In this document: piece by piece, positions 57,177 to 64,000 of the stretch
Numbering within the stretch: the first letter of the stretch is position 1
Layout: each line of letters begins with the position of its first letter
Source: Rhizobium sp. RU36D
GTDB taxonomy: Bacteria; Pseudomonadota; Alphaproteobacteria; Rhizobiales; Rhizobiaceae
Length of the DNA: 64,000 nt
Reading direction: 5' to 3'
NCBI RefSeq assembly: GCF_900176345.1
Contig: NZ_FWXU01000001.1
Span: forward strand, 1 to 64,000
Program-made: the position numbers and the translations under genes
The notes under the pieces: model-generated
The model's input: only the letters and a program-made list of their open reading frames with translations
Database searches by the model: none
Told to the model about the DNA's origin: nothing

Positions 57177-57812
57177 TCAGGCCAGCCAGCCCTGGACATA
57201 GGGCCATACTTCCAGCGCACCATGATAGATCATCGTGACGGTGACATAGACGATAACGCCAAGGCCGACATAAGCGATCCAGCGATGCTTGTGCAGCAGC
57301 CGTGCGACGAGATTGGCGGCCAGACCCATTAGCGCGATGGACAGAACCAGACCGATGATCAGGATCGACGTGTGTTCCTTTGCAGCGCCGGCCACAGCCA
57401 GAACGTTGTCGAGCGACATGGAAACATCGGCGATGACGATCTGCGTCGCCGCCTGCATGAAAGTCTTCTGCTTGACGTTGAATTCGACGTCATCCGTCTC
57501 GCCGGCCCCATGCGGCTCATGCGCGGCCGCGCGCAACTCGCTCCACATCTTCCAGCACACCCATGCCAGCAGGAGGCCGCCCAGCAATTGCAAGCCAACC
57601 AGACCGAGCAGATAGGCCGTGATCGTGGCGAAGCCGATACGCAGCACGGTCGCCGCGGCGATGCCGACCAGGATGGCCTTGTTGCGCTGATGCTCCGGCA
57701 AGCCGGCCGCGGCCAGACCGATGACGATCGCGTTGTCGCCTGCCAGGACCAGGTCGATCATGATAACCTGCAGGAGCGCAGCAAGGCCGGCGGCCGTAAA
57801 AACTTCCATCAT
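57177..57812 (-). CDS. TerC/YjbE family membrane protein
   Basis: About 211 residues from the first of two adjacent ATGs at 57812. Seven hydrophobic helices; LVLAGDNAIVIGLAAAGLP and ADVSMSLDNVLAVAGAAKEH carry the acidic pairs (the GDN and SLDN motifs) that TerC/YjbE proteins use to bind a metal such as Mn2+. Many homologs export manganese. The upstream 250 bp hold no clear gene; a yybP-ykoY riboswitch was looked for and not convincingly found. Confidence 0.86.
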   Translation of the reverse strand: MMEVFTAAGLAALLQVIMIDLVLAGDNAIVIGLAAAGLPEHQRNKAILVGIAAATVLRIGFATITAYLLGLVGLQLLGGLLLAWVCWKMWSELRAAAHEPHGAGETDDVEFNVKQKTFMQAATQIVIADVSMSLDNVLAVAGAAKEHTSILIIGLVLSIALMGLAANLVARLLHKHRWIAYVGLGVIVYVTVTMIYHGALEVWPYVQGWLA

Positions 57813-58065
57813 GTTTTGGAATCCAATGCATGCGTGAGGCGACGAAGCTATCAACCGCTATAAAAGATAACGCGGCCATGACAAGCCTCCCATTCCCCCG
57901 GCTTAACAGTTTTTCGATATCTGCATGCAAACACGCAAGGCGACGTTTTGTTTCCGCGCATTCTCCGGTCGTGGCAGCAGCCATCGATCCACCCTTGCAA
58001 ATCCCGCCATTCCCGTGAAAATGCCTATTCTGCAATCTCTCCGAAAAAGGCGCTAGAAAATAGGC

Positions 58066-61000
58066 ATGGCAGCCCGCCAACGTATCATTCCGGTCAGGCG
58101 CGAATATAACCGCTGGGTGGCCAACCAGACGCTGGAAGACTATGCGCTGCGTTTCACCGCAAAGAGCGCGCGCAAGTTTTCGTCCAGCCGCATTTCCCAG
58201 ACTGCGATCGGCGCGATCTCCTTCCTGGCGCTGGAGGCGATCGGCGGCACGATCACGCTGTCCTATGGCACGACAAATGCCTTCTTCGCCATCATTGCCG
58301 CCTCGATCCTGATGCTGGCGGTCGGCATTCCGATCAGCCGCTATGCCATTCGCCACGGGGTGGATATCGATCTCCTGACCCGCGGCGCCGGCTTCGGCTA
58401 TATCGGCTCCACGGTGACATCGCTGATCTATGCTAGCTTCACCTTCATGCTGTTTGCCATCGAGGCATCGATCATGACGGGCGCGCTTGAACTGGCCTTC
58501 GGCATACCCCTGTGGATCGGCTACATCATCTCCGCCATCGTCGTGGTGCCGCTCGTCACCTATGGCGTGCAGATGATCTCCAAGTTCCAGTTGCTGACGC
58601 AGCCCTTCTGGATCGTTCTGAACATCCTGCCCTTTATCTTCATCGCCTATGCCGACTGGGAGAAGTTCGACCTGTGGCGCGCCTTTGCCGGGATCGGCCA
58701 TTCCAATACCGGCCACGGCACCGCACCCTTCGATCTGCTGGAATTCGGCGCCGCCTCCGCGGTCATCCTGGCCCTGATGCCGCAGATCGGCGAACAGGTG
58801 GACTTCTTGCGCTTCCTGCCGCCCGAGGGTGGCAGCCGGCTACGCCATCGCATCGCCGTGTTCCTGGCCGGCGCCGGCTGGGTGGTCGTCGGCGTGCCGA
58901 AGCTGCTCGCCGGGTCCTTCCTAGCGGTTTTGGCGCTTTCGTCCGGCATGCCGGCCGGCGACGCGGCCGATCCGGCGCATATGTATCTCACCGCATTCGG
59001 CTACATGATCCCCAACGAAATGGCCGCCACCCTGCTGATGGTGGCCTTCGTCGTGGTCTCCCAGCTGAAGATCAACGTCATGAATGCCTATGCCGGGTCG
59101 CTGGCCTGGTCGAATTTCTTTTCCCGACTGACCCACAGCCATCCCGGCCGCGTCGTGTGGCTGATCTTCAACGTGGCGATTGCGCTTTTGTTGATGGAAC
59201 TCGGAATCTACCGGCTGCTGGAAGAGACGCTGGGCATCTTCTCGATCATTGCCATGGCCTGGCTCTGCGCAATCTCCGCCGACCTCTTCATCAACAAGCC
59301 GCTGGGCCTGGCCCCGCCCGGCATCGAATTCAAGCGCGCCCATCTCTATGACATCAATCCCGTCGGCTGCGGCACTATGCTGCTCTCGGCCGGCATTGCG
59401 CTTGCGGCGCATTTTGGCCTGTTCGGCGCCCTGCTGGCATCGCTGTCGACCTATCTGACCCTGATTGCCTTGCTGATCTCGCCGCTGATCGCCTGGGCCA
59501 CCAAGGGCAAATATTATCTGGCCCGCAAGCCGCGCGAGGGCTGGAAAAACCAGCTGGGCATCACCTGCTCGATCTGCGAGCATCCGTTCGAGCCCGAGGA
59601 CATGGCCTGGTGCCCTGCCTATGCCGCGCCGATCTGCTCGCTCTGCTGCTCGCTCGACAGCCGCTGTCACGACATGTGCAAGCCGCACGCCAAGCTCAAT
59701 GCCCAGGTGGCAAGCGTCGCCCGCAGCCTGCTTCCGACCCCGGTGATCGAGCGCCTATCCACCCGTCTCGGCCGCTACACCGTGACGACGCTGGTCGCCC
59801 TTTCCATTATCGGCGCGATCCTCGCCCTGATCGCCCATCAGGTGGGCCGCGCAGCCCCCGATACATCTGAGGTGGTCGATCGCACCGTATTGATCGTCTT
59901 CTTCGTGTTTGCCGTCATGGCCGGTGTCGCGAGCTGGTTTTATGTGCTGGCACATGACAGCCGCGTGGTCGCCGAGGAGGAATCCTCACGCCAGAACACC
60001 CTGCTTCTCAAGGAAATTGCCGCCCACAAGAAAACCGACGCCGCCCTGCAGACCGCCAAGGAAACGGCGGAGGCCGCCAACCGCGCCAAGAGCCGTTACG
60101 TGGTCGGCCTCTCCCATGAATTGCGCACGCCTCTGAACGCCGTGCTGGGCTACGCGCAATTGCTGGAACGGGACGAGACGATCCCGCAGCCGCGCCAATC
60201 CGCCATCCGCGTCATCAGGCGCTCGGCCGATCATCTCTCCGGCCTGATCGACGGGTTGCTCGATATATCCAAGATCGAGGCGGGTAAGCTGCAGGTCTAT
60301 TCCAACGAGTTGCACCTGCCGGACTTTCTCGACCAGATCATCGATATGTTCGCGCCGCAGGCCGAAGCCAAGGGCCTGTCCTTCGTGCATGAGCGACCGC
60401 CTGCCCTCCCGCAATATGTCAAGGCGGATGAGAAAAGAGTGAGGCAGATCCTGGTCAACCTCCTGTCCAACGCCATCAAGTTCACCGACCAGGGGCTGGT
60501 CCGCTTCACCGTGACCTATCGCAGCCAGGTTGCCACCTTCACGGTGTCGGACACGGGGCGCGGCATTTCGGAGCGGGACCTCAAGCGCATCTACGAACCT
60601 TTCCAGCGCGGCGAAGCCGACAATGTGAGGCCCATGCCGGGGCTGGGCTTGGGTCTGACGATCACCCAGCTCCTGACCAATACGCTGGGCGGCGAAATCT
60701 CGGTCAGCAGCGAAAAGGACAAGGGCTCGACCTTCCGCGTGCGGTTGATGCTATCGACCGTCGACCGGCCGAACACCGCTCCCGCCGCCGAGCGACGCAT
60801 CGTCTCCTATACCGGTCCGCGCCGCACCATCGTGGTCGTCGACGACAACGAGGATCATCGCGAACTGATGCGCGAAGTGCTCTCGCCACTGGACTTCGTG
60901 GTACTGACGGCCAATTCCGGGCCGGATTGCCTGACCCTGATCGAAGGGGTTCGCGCCGATCTCTTCCTCGTCGACATCTCCATGCCCGGTATGAACGGCT

Positions 61001-61446
61001 GGCAGCTTGCGGAAAAGTTGCGCGAGGCTGGGCAGGCAGCACCCATCCTGATGCTGTCGGCCAATATCGGCGACGGATCGGTCTCGTCCGGCAGCGACGC
61101 CCACAACGACGCCATCCCGAAGCCGGTGGATGTCAAACGGCTACGCGACAAACTGGCCATGCATCTGGGGCTCGACTGGGTCTATGCCGACGATGCAACG
61201 CCGGTGAAACCCAAGCTTCCACCCAGGATCGAAAGCCCAGGCCCAGACCATATCGAGGACCTGATCCGCCTGGGGGAAATCGGCTATATCAGGGGAATCG
61301 AATCCAAACTGGCGGATCTGGCCAAGCAGGAGTCCAACTTGCCCTTCACCGATGCGCTGCGGCAGCACGTGCAAGCGTTCGACATGGCCGGCTACATGAA
61401 GTTCCTCGCCAATTTCGCAACCGAGGAGGTCGACAGCCGTGGCTGA
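58066..61446 (+). CDS. NCS1 permease fused to hybrid histidine kinase
   Basis: 1126 residues. The first about 480 are a nucleobase-cation symporter-1-like permease with some 12 helices (AIGAISFLALEAIGGTITLS, HGVDIDLLTRGAGFGYIGST). A Cys-rich segment follows (CSICEHPFEPEDMAWC, CSLCCSLDSRCHDMC), probably metal-binding. Then two more helices, a HisKA domain with HELRTP (His684), the ATPase (LLSNAIKFTDQGL, TGRGIS, GLGLGL) and a receiver with Asp970 in DISMPGMNGW. The protein could sense flux or presence of a nucleobase-like compound and signal by phosphorelay. Ligand unknown; the next gene overlaps and encodes the likely partner regulator. Confidence 0.9.
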   Translation: MAARQRIIPVRREYNRWVANQTLEDYALRFTAKSARKFSSSRISQTAIGAISFLALEAIGGTITLSYGTTNAFFAIIAASILMLAVGIPISRYAIRHGVDIDLLTRGAGFGYIGSTVTSLIYASFTFMLFAIEASIMTGALELAFGIPLWIGYIISAIVVVPLVTYGVQMISKFQLLTQPFWIVLNILPFIFIAYADWEKFDLWRAFAGIGHSNTGHGTAPFDLLEFGAASAVILALMPQIGEQVDFLRFLPPEGGSRLRHRIAVFLAGAGWVVVGVPKLLAGSFLAVLALSSGMPAGDAADPAHMYLTAFGYMIPNEMAATLLMVAFVVVSQLKINVMNAYAGSLAWSNFFSRLTHSHPGRVVWLIFNVAIALLLMELGIYRLLEETLGIFSIIAMAWLCAISADLFINKPLGLAPPGIEFKRAHLYDINPVGCGTMLLSAGIALAAHFGLFGALLASLSTYLTLIALLISPLIAWATKGKYYLARKPREGWKNQLGITCSICEHPFEPEDMAWCPAYAAPICSLCCSLDSRCHDMCKPHAKLNAQVASVARSLLPTPVIERLSTRLGRYTVTTLVALSIIGAILALIAHQVGRAAPDTSEVVDRTVLIVFFVFAVMAGVASWFYVLAHDSRVVAEEESSRQNTLLLKEIAAHKKTDAALQTAKETAEAANRAKSRYVVGLSHELRTPLNAVLGYAQLLERDETIPQPRQSAIRVIRRSADHLSGLIDGLLDISKIEAGKLQVYSNELHLPDFLDQIIDMFAPQAEAKGLSFVHERPPALPQYVKADEKRVRQILVNLLSNAIKFTDQGLVRFTVTYRSQVATFTVSDTGRGISERDLKRIYEPFQRGEADNVRPMPGLGLGLTITQLLTNTLGGEISVSSEKDKGSTFRVRLMLSTVDRPNTAPAAERRIVSYTGPRRTIVVVDDNEDHRELMREVLSPLDFVVLTANSGPDCLTLIEGVRADLFLVDISMPGMNGWQLAEKLREAGQAAPILMLSANIGDGSVSSGSDAHNDAIPKPVDVKRLRDKLAMHLGLDWVYADDATPVKPKLPPRIESPGPDHIEDLIRLGEIGYIRGIESKLADLAKQESNLPFTDALRQHVQAFDMAGYMKFLANFATEEVDSRG

Positions 61447-62362
61447 ACCGCTGAGACCGCGTGATATCGTGCTCTTGGTCGATGACAGTCCGGAAGCCCT
61501 GGGCTTCCTGACGGATGCGCTCGAACAATCGGGATTCTCGGTGCTGATTGCGACCTCAGGCCAGGCAGCACTCGCCATCGTCGAGCGCATCAGCCCCGAC
61601 CTCATCCTGCTGGATGCCGTCATGCCCGGCATGGACGGTTTCGAGACCTGCATGAAGCTGAAGGCGAGCCCATCGGTCGCCCAGGTTCCTGTGATCTTCA
61701 TGACCGGCCTCACCGAAACCGAGCATGTCGTGCATGCGCTCGATTCCGGCGGCGTGGACTATCTGACCAAGCCGATCAACATCGATGAACTCCGGGCCCG
61801 CATCCGCGTGCATCTGTCGAATGCGCGATCCGCGCAGAGCGCGCGCGTGGCGCTCGATGCCGCCGGCCGGCACTTGCTGGCCGTCAAGGGCAGCGGCGCG
61901 GTTCACTGGTCCACGCCCCAGGCGACCCGCCTCGTCAATGCCGCCACCGGGCGCGACGACGGACTGGACATCGTCGCCGCCTCCATCGCCGAATGGATGG
62001 CCAACCGGGACAAGCCAGGCTTTGCCCGCGACACATCCTTCTCCTTCGCCCATGACGGAGAAGCCGCCCTGCATCTGGCCTTTCTCGGCGCCATCGGCGC
62101 CGACGAATACCTGTTTCGCCTGACGGCGGTGGGCCACAAGGCCGATGACGAGACCCTGCGCCAGGCCTTCGGGCTGACAACGCGCGAATCGGAAGTGCTC
62201 TTGTGGATCGCCAAGGGCAAGTCCAACCGCGATATCGGCGATATCCTGGGGCTGTCGGCGCGCACGGTGAACAAGCACCTGGAGCAGATCTACGTGAAGC
62301 TCGGCGTCGAAAACCGCGCCTCGGCAGCCGTCATGGCGGCGAATGCGCTGCGGGAGACGTGA
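61439..62362 (+). CDS. response regulator with LuxR-type DNA-binding domain
   Basis: 307 residues from a GTG at 61439, overlapping the kinase by 8 bp. Receiver at the N-terminus (DIVLLVDDSPEALGFL; Asp in DLILLDAVMPGMDGF; LTKPINIDEL), a middle region of about 100 residues with no family seen, and a LuxR helix-turn-helix (FGLTTRESEVLLWIAKGKSN, LSARTVNKHLEQIYVKL). It is the probable output of the NCS1-kinase fusion. Targets are unknown. Confidence 0.9.
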   Translation: MAEPLRPRDIVLLVDDSPEALGFLTDALEQSGFSVLIATSGQAALAIVERISPDLILLDAVMPGMDGFETCMKLKASPSVAQVPVIFMTGLTETEHVVHALDSGGVDYLTKPINIDELRARIRVHLSNARSAQSARVALDAAGRHLLAVKGSGAVHWSTPQATRLVNAATGRDDGLDIVAASIAEWMANRDKPGFARDTSFSFAHDGEAALHLAFLGAIGADEYLFRLTAVGHKADDETLRQAFGLTTRESEVLLWIAKGKSNRDIGDILGLSARTVNKHLEQIYVKLGVENRASAAVMAANALRET

Positions 62363-62372
62363 ACTTTCAATC

Positions 62373-62648
62373 CTATGGAAGAAGCTTGATCTCCAGGCGA
62401 CTGCCAGTCGCTTCCGCGTAACGCTGCAACGTCGCCACCGACGGCGAAACGCCGCCGGCTTCCAGACGCGCAATGGCGGACTGCGTGGTGCCTATGCGGC
62501 GCGCCAATTCAGCTTGCGATAGCTTCGCCCTGGTACGCGCGAGCACAAGGGCTTCCAGAAGTTGGAACTCGATGTCAGCCTTCGCATATTCCTCACGGAA
62601 TTCCGGATGCTCAATCAACCTCTGCTTCAGATCGGCAAGCTTGGTCAT
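62373..62648 (-). CDS. XRE-family antitoxin
   Basis: 91 residues. A helical N-terminus (LKQRLIEHPEFREEYAKADI) then an XRE helix-turn-helix (LSQAELARRIGTTQSAIARL). This is the HigA2-like antitoxin form that pairs with RelE/Gp49 toxins. It overlaps the toxin gene by four bases (ATGA) and follows it, the inverted order common to this class. It should neutralise the toxin and repress the pair. Confidence 0.85.
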   Translation of the reverse strand: MTKLADLKQRLIEHPEFREEYAKADIEFQLLEALVLARTRAKLSQAELARRIGTTQSAIARLEAGGVSPSVATLQRYAEATGSRLEIKLLP

Positions 62649-62971
62649 ATCTCGATGTCCTTCATCCGTTTATGCGCGATTTCGAGCGCCATTCTCGGTG
62701 TTTTCTGGCTCTTCTTCACAAAAACATGAAGAATAACAATTCTCCGTCCCGTGACGGTAACATAAATGCCGCGAGCGATGCCTTCGCTTGACTTCGCTCT
62801 GAGCTCCCACAGTTTTCCTTCGAGATGCTTGACGTGAGGCTCCCTGAATTGCTCGAGCCCCACATTCTCAATGGCCTCCAATAGACGGATCAATCTTGCC
62901 TGCAACCCGGGTGGTAACCCCAGGATTTCAGCATCGACCACCGCGCCAAAGGTCTCAACGCTCCATGTCAT
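62645..62971 (-). CDS. RelE/Gp49-type toxin
   Basis: 108 residues of the phage-derived Gp49/HigB2 group: LRLLEAIENVGLEQF-like helix, VKHLEGKLWELRAKSSEGIA (the core strand pair) and VILHVFVKKSQKTPRMALEI with the conserved Lys-rich end. It would cleave mRNA at the ribosome when not bound by the antitoxin. It starts the operon. The 39 bp upstream are AT-rich and hold no clear inverted repeat. Confidence 0.85.
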   Translation of the reverse strand: MTWSVETFGAVVDAEILGLPPGLQARLIRLLEAIENVGLEQFREPHVKHLEGKLWELRAKSSEGIARGIYVTVTGRRIVILHVFVKKSQKTPRMALEIAHKRMKDIEI

Positions 62972-63010
62972 TGGAGAAATATAGCGAATAAGAGATAATT
63001 TTGCAACCGC

Positions 63011-64000
63011 CTAACCCAATGCCCTCGCCCGCTCCCTAAGTACATATTTCTGGATCTTGCCCGTCGATGTCTTAGGCAACGGTCCGAAGACTACCGTCTT
63101 TGGCGCCTTGAAATGCGCCATATTGGCCCGGCAGAAGTCGATCAGTTCCCGCTCCGTCACCTCGGCGCCGGGCTTGAGGCCGATGAAGGCGCAGGGTGTT
63201 TCGCCCCATTTCTCATCGGGTCGCGCGACGATCGCCGCTTCCATGACGGCGGGGTGGCGATAGAGCACGCTTTCCACCTCGATGGACGAGATGTTCTCCC
63301 CGCCTGAGATGATGATGTCCTTGGAACGATCCTTGATCTCGATATAACCGTCGGGATGGCAAACCGCGAGGTCGCCGGAATGAAACCAGCCGCCGGAAAA
63401 CGCCTTGGCCGTCGATGGCGGATTCTTCAGATAGCCGCGCATGACATTATTGCCGCGGAAGAAGATCTCGCCCATGGTCTCGCCATCCGCCGGCACCGGC
63501 TCCAGCGTCTCGGGGTCGGCGACCATCAAGCCGTCAAGCACGGAGTAGCGGACGCCTTGGCGGGCTTTCAGCCGGGATTTCTCGGTGATCTCCAACTCGT
63601 CCCATTCGCCATGCCAGGCGCAGACCACCGCCGGTCCATAGGTCTCGGTCAGGCCGTAGGTATGGGTGATGTCGAAGCCCAGCGCCTCCATGGCTTCGAT
63701 GACGGCAGCCGGCGGCGCGGCACCGGCGGTCATCACACGCACCTTGTGATCGATGCCGGATTTCAGTTCGTTCGGCGCATGCGCCAGCATGTTGAGCACG
63801 ATCGGCGCGCCGCAGAAATGGGTGACGCGCTCGCTGCGGATCAGGTCATAGACCGGCTCGACGCGGACAGCCCGCAGGCAGACATTGGTGCCAGCCGCCG
63901 CCGCGATGGTCCAGGGAAAGCACCAGCCATTGCAATGAAACATCGGCAGGGTCCAGAGATAGACCGGATGGTGGTTCATGCCCCAGGTCAGTATGTTGCC
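63011..64000 (-). CDS. acyl-CoA synthetase (AMP-binding), 5' part outside the window
   Basis: At least 329 residues are visible; the N-terminal part and the start lie beyond position 64000. THTYGLTETYGPAVVC is the ATP/acyl-binding motif, GWFHSGDLAVCHPDGYIEIK the hinge motif with its Asp, and KTSTGKIQKY holds the catalytic Lys. It activates a fatty or aromatic acid to its CoA ester. Substrate uncertain; homologs are often medium- or long-chain acyl-CoA ligases. Confidence 0.9.
   Translation of the reverse strand, partial: GNILTWGMNHHPVYLWTLPMFHCNGWCFPWTIAAAAGTNVCLRAVRVEPVYDLIRSERVTHFCGAPIVLNMLAHAPNELKSGIDHKVRVMTAGAAPPAAVIEAMEALGFDITHTYGLTETYGPAVVCAWHGEWDELEITEKSRLKARQGVRYSVLDGLMVADPETLEPVPADGETMGEIFFRGNNVMRGYLKNPPSTAKAFSGGWFHSGDLAVCHPDGYIEIKDRSKDIIISGGENISSIEVESVLYRHPAVMEAAIVARPDEKWGETPCAFIGLKPGAEVTERELIDFCRANMAHFKAPKTVVFGPLPKTSTGKIQKYVLRERARALG

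Noticed and set aside
57830-58018. 62-codon open frame between TerC and the NCS1 kinase
   Set aside because: No ribosome site, no family pattern, and it lies where the TerC promoter should be.
57813-58065. Possible yybP-ykoY manganese riboswitch before the TerC gene
   Set aside because: Some G-rich segments are present but the conserved loops could not be aligned by eye; a covariance-model search would decide.

Overview
The window reads as chromosomal DNA of an alphaproteobacterium of the Rhizobiales, most likely Rhizobiaceae (Rhizobium, Agrobacterium or a near relative). The reasons are the high GC, the urt-ure gene order with rhizobial urease-operon extras (DUF1272, LprI-like, DUF2459/TIGR02117 and a sialyltransferase-fold accessory protein), ExoD, RutR with a reductive pyrimidine pathway, FNR/FixK-type boxes, an Agp2-like bacteriophytochrome and several families of palindromic intergenic repeats. 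The species call is inference.

Region by region. 1-2.9 kb is accessory DNA: a Mu-type transposase remnant, a C-terminal scrap of a UvrD-like helicase on the other strand, and a HigB toxin / HigA-IrrE fusion / unknown third gene operon with a perfect operator palindrome. 3-13.2 kb holds a universal stress protein behind an FNR-type box, a Crp/Fnr regulator, a glycosyltransferase, a polysaccharide deacetylase, a truncated haemoglobin, an SDR/GntR divergon with paired operators, a DUF2325 pair, and pobA/pobR for 4-hydroxybenzoate hydroxylation. 13.3-31.9 kb carries reductive pyrimidine catabolism: preT-preA (uracil to dihydrouracil), then a GGDEF/EAL protein, exoD and a DMT transporter in between, then rutR, an N-carbamoyl-beta-alanine amidohydrolase, a dihydropyrimidinase and an ABC importer of the NMT1/ThiY type. 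Two RutR-like operators, upstream of preT and of the amidohydrolase, tie the separated pieces together. 32.2-36.9 kb is an RND efflux adaptor and pump. At 37 kb a second Crp/Fnr gene lies behind what looks like a class II FNR promoter.

38.2-53.8 kb is a nitrogen block transcribed right to left: urtABCDE (urea ABC importer), ureD, ureA, DUF1272, ureB, LprI-like, sialyltransferase-like, ureC, DUF2459, peroxiredoxin, a diguanylate cyclase, ureE, ureF, ureG. Imported urea is hydrolysed to ammonia and CO2 by the nickel enzyme. 54-57.1 kb is a translationally coupled haem oxygenase and bacteriophytochrome (chromophore supply plus red-light sensor kinase). 57.2-62.4 kb has a TerC-like membrane protein and an NCS1-permease/histidine-kinase fusion overlapping a LuxR-type response regulator. 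A RelE/HigB-type toxin-antitoxin pair and an acyl-CoA synthetase cut by the window edge finish the sequence.

The genes suggest a soil or plant-associated bacterium scavenging nitrogen from urea and pyrimidines and responding to oxygen and light. No rRNA, tRNA or CRISPR array was recognised. Gene functions are assigned from motifs and family resemblance by eye, without database searches.
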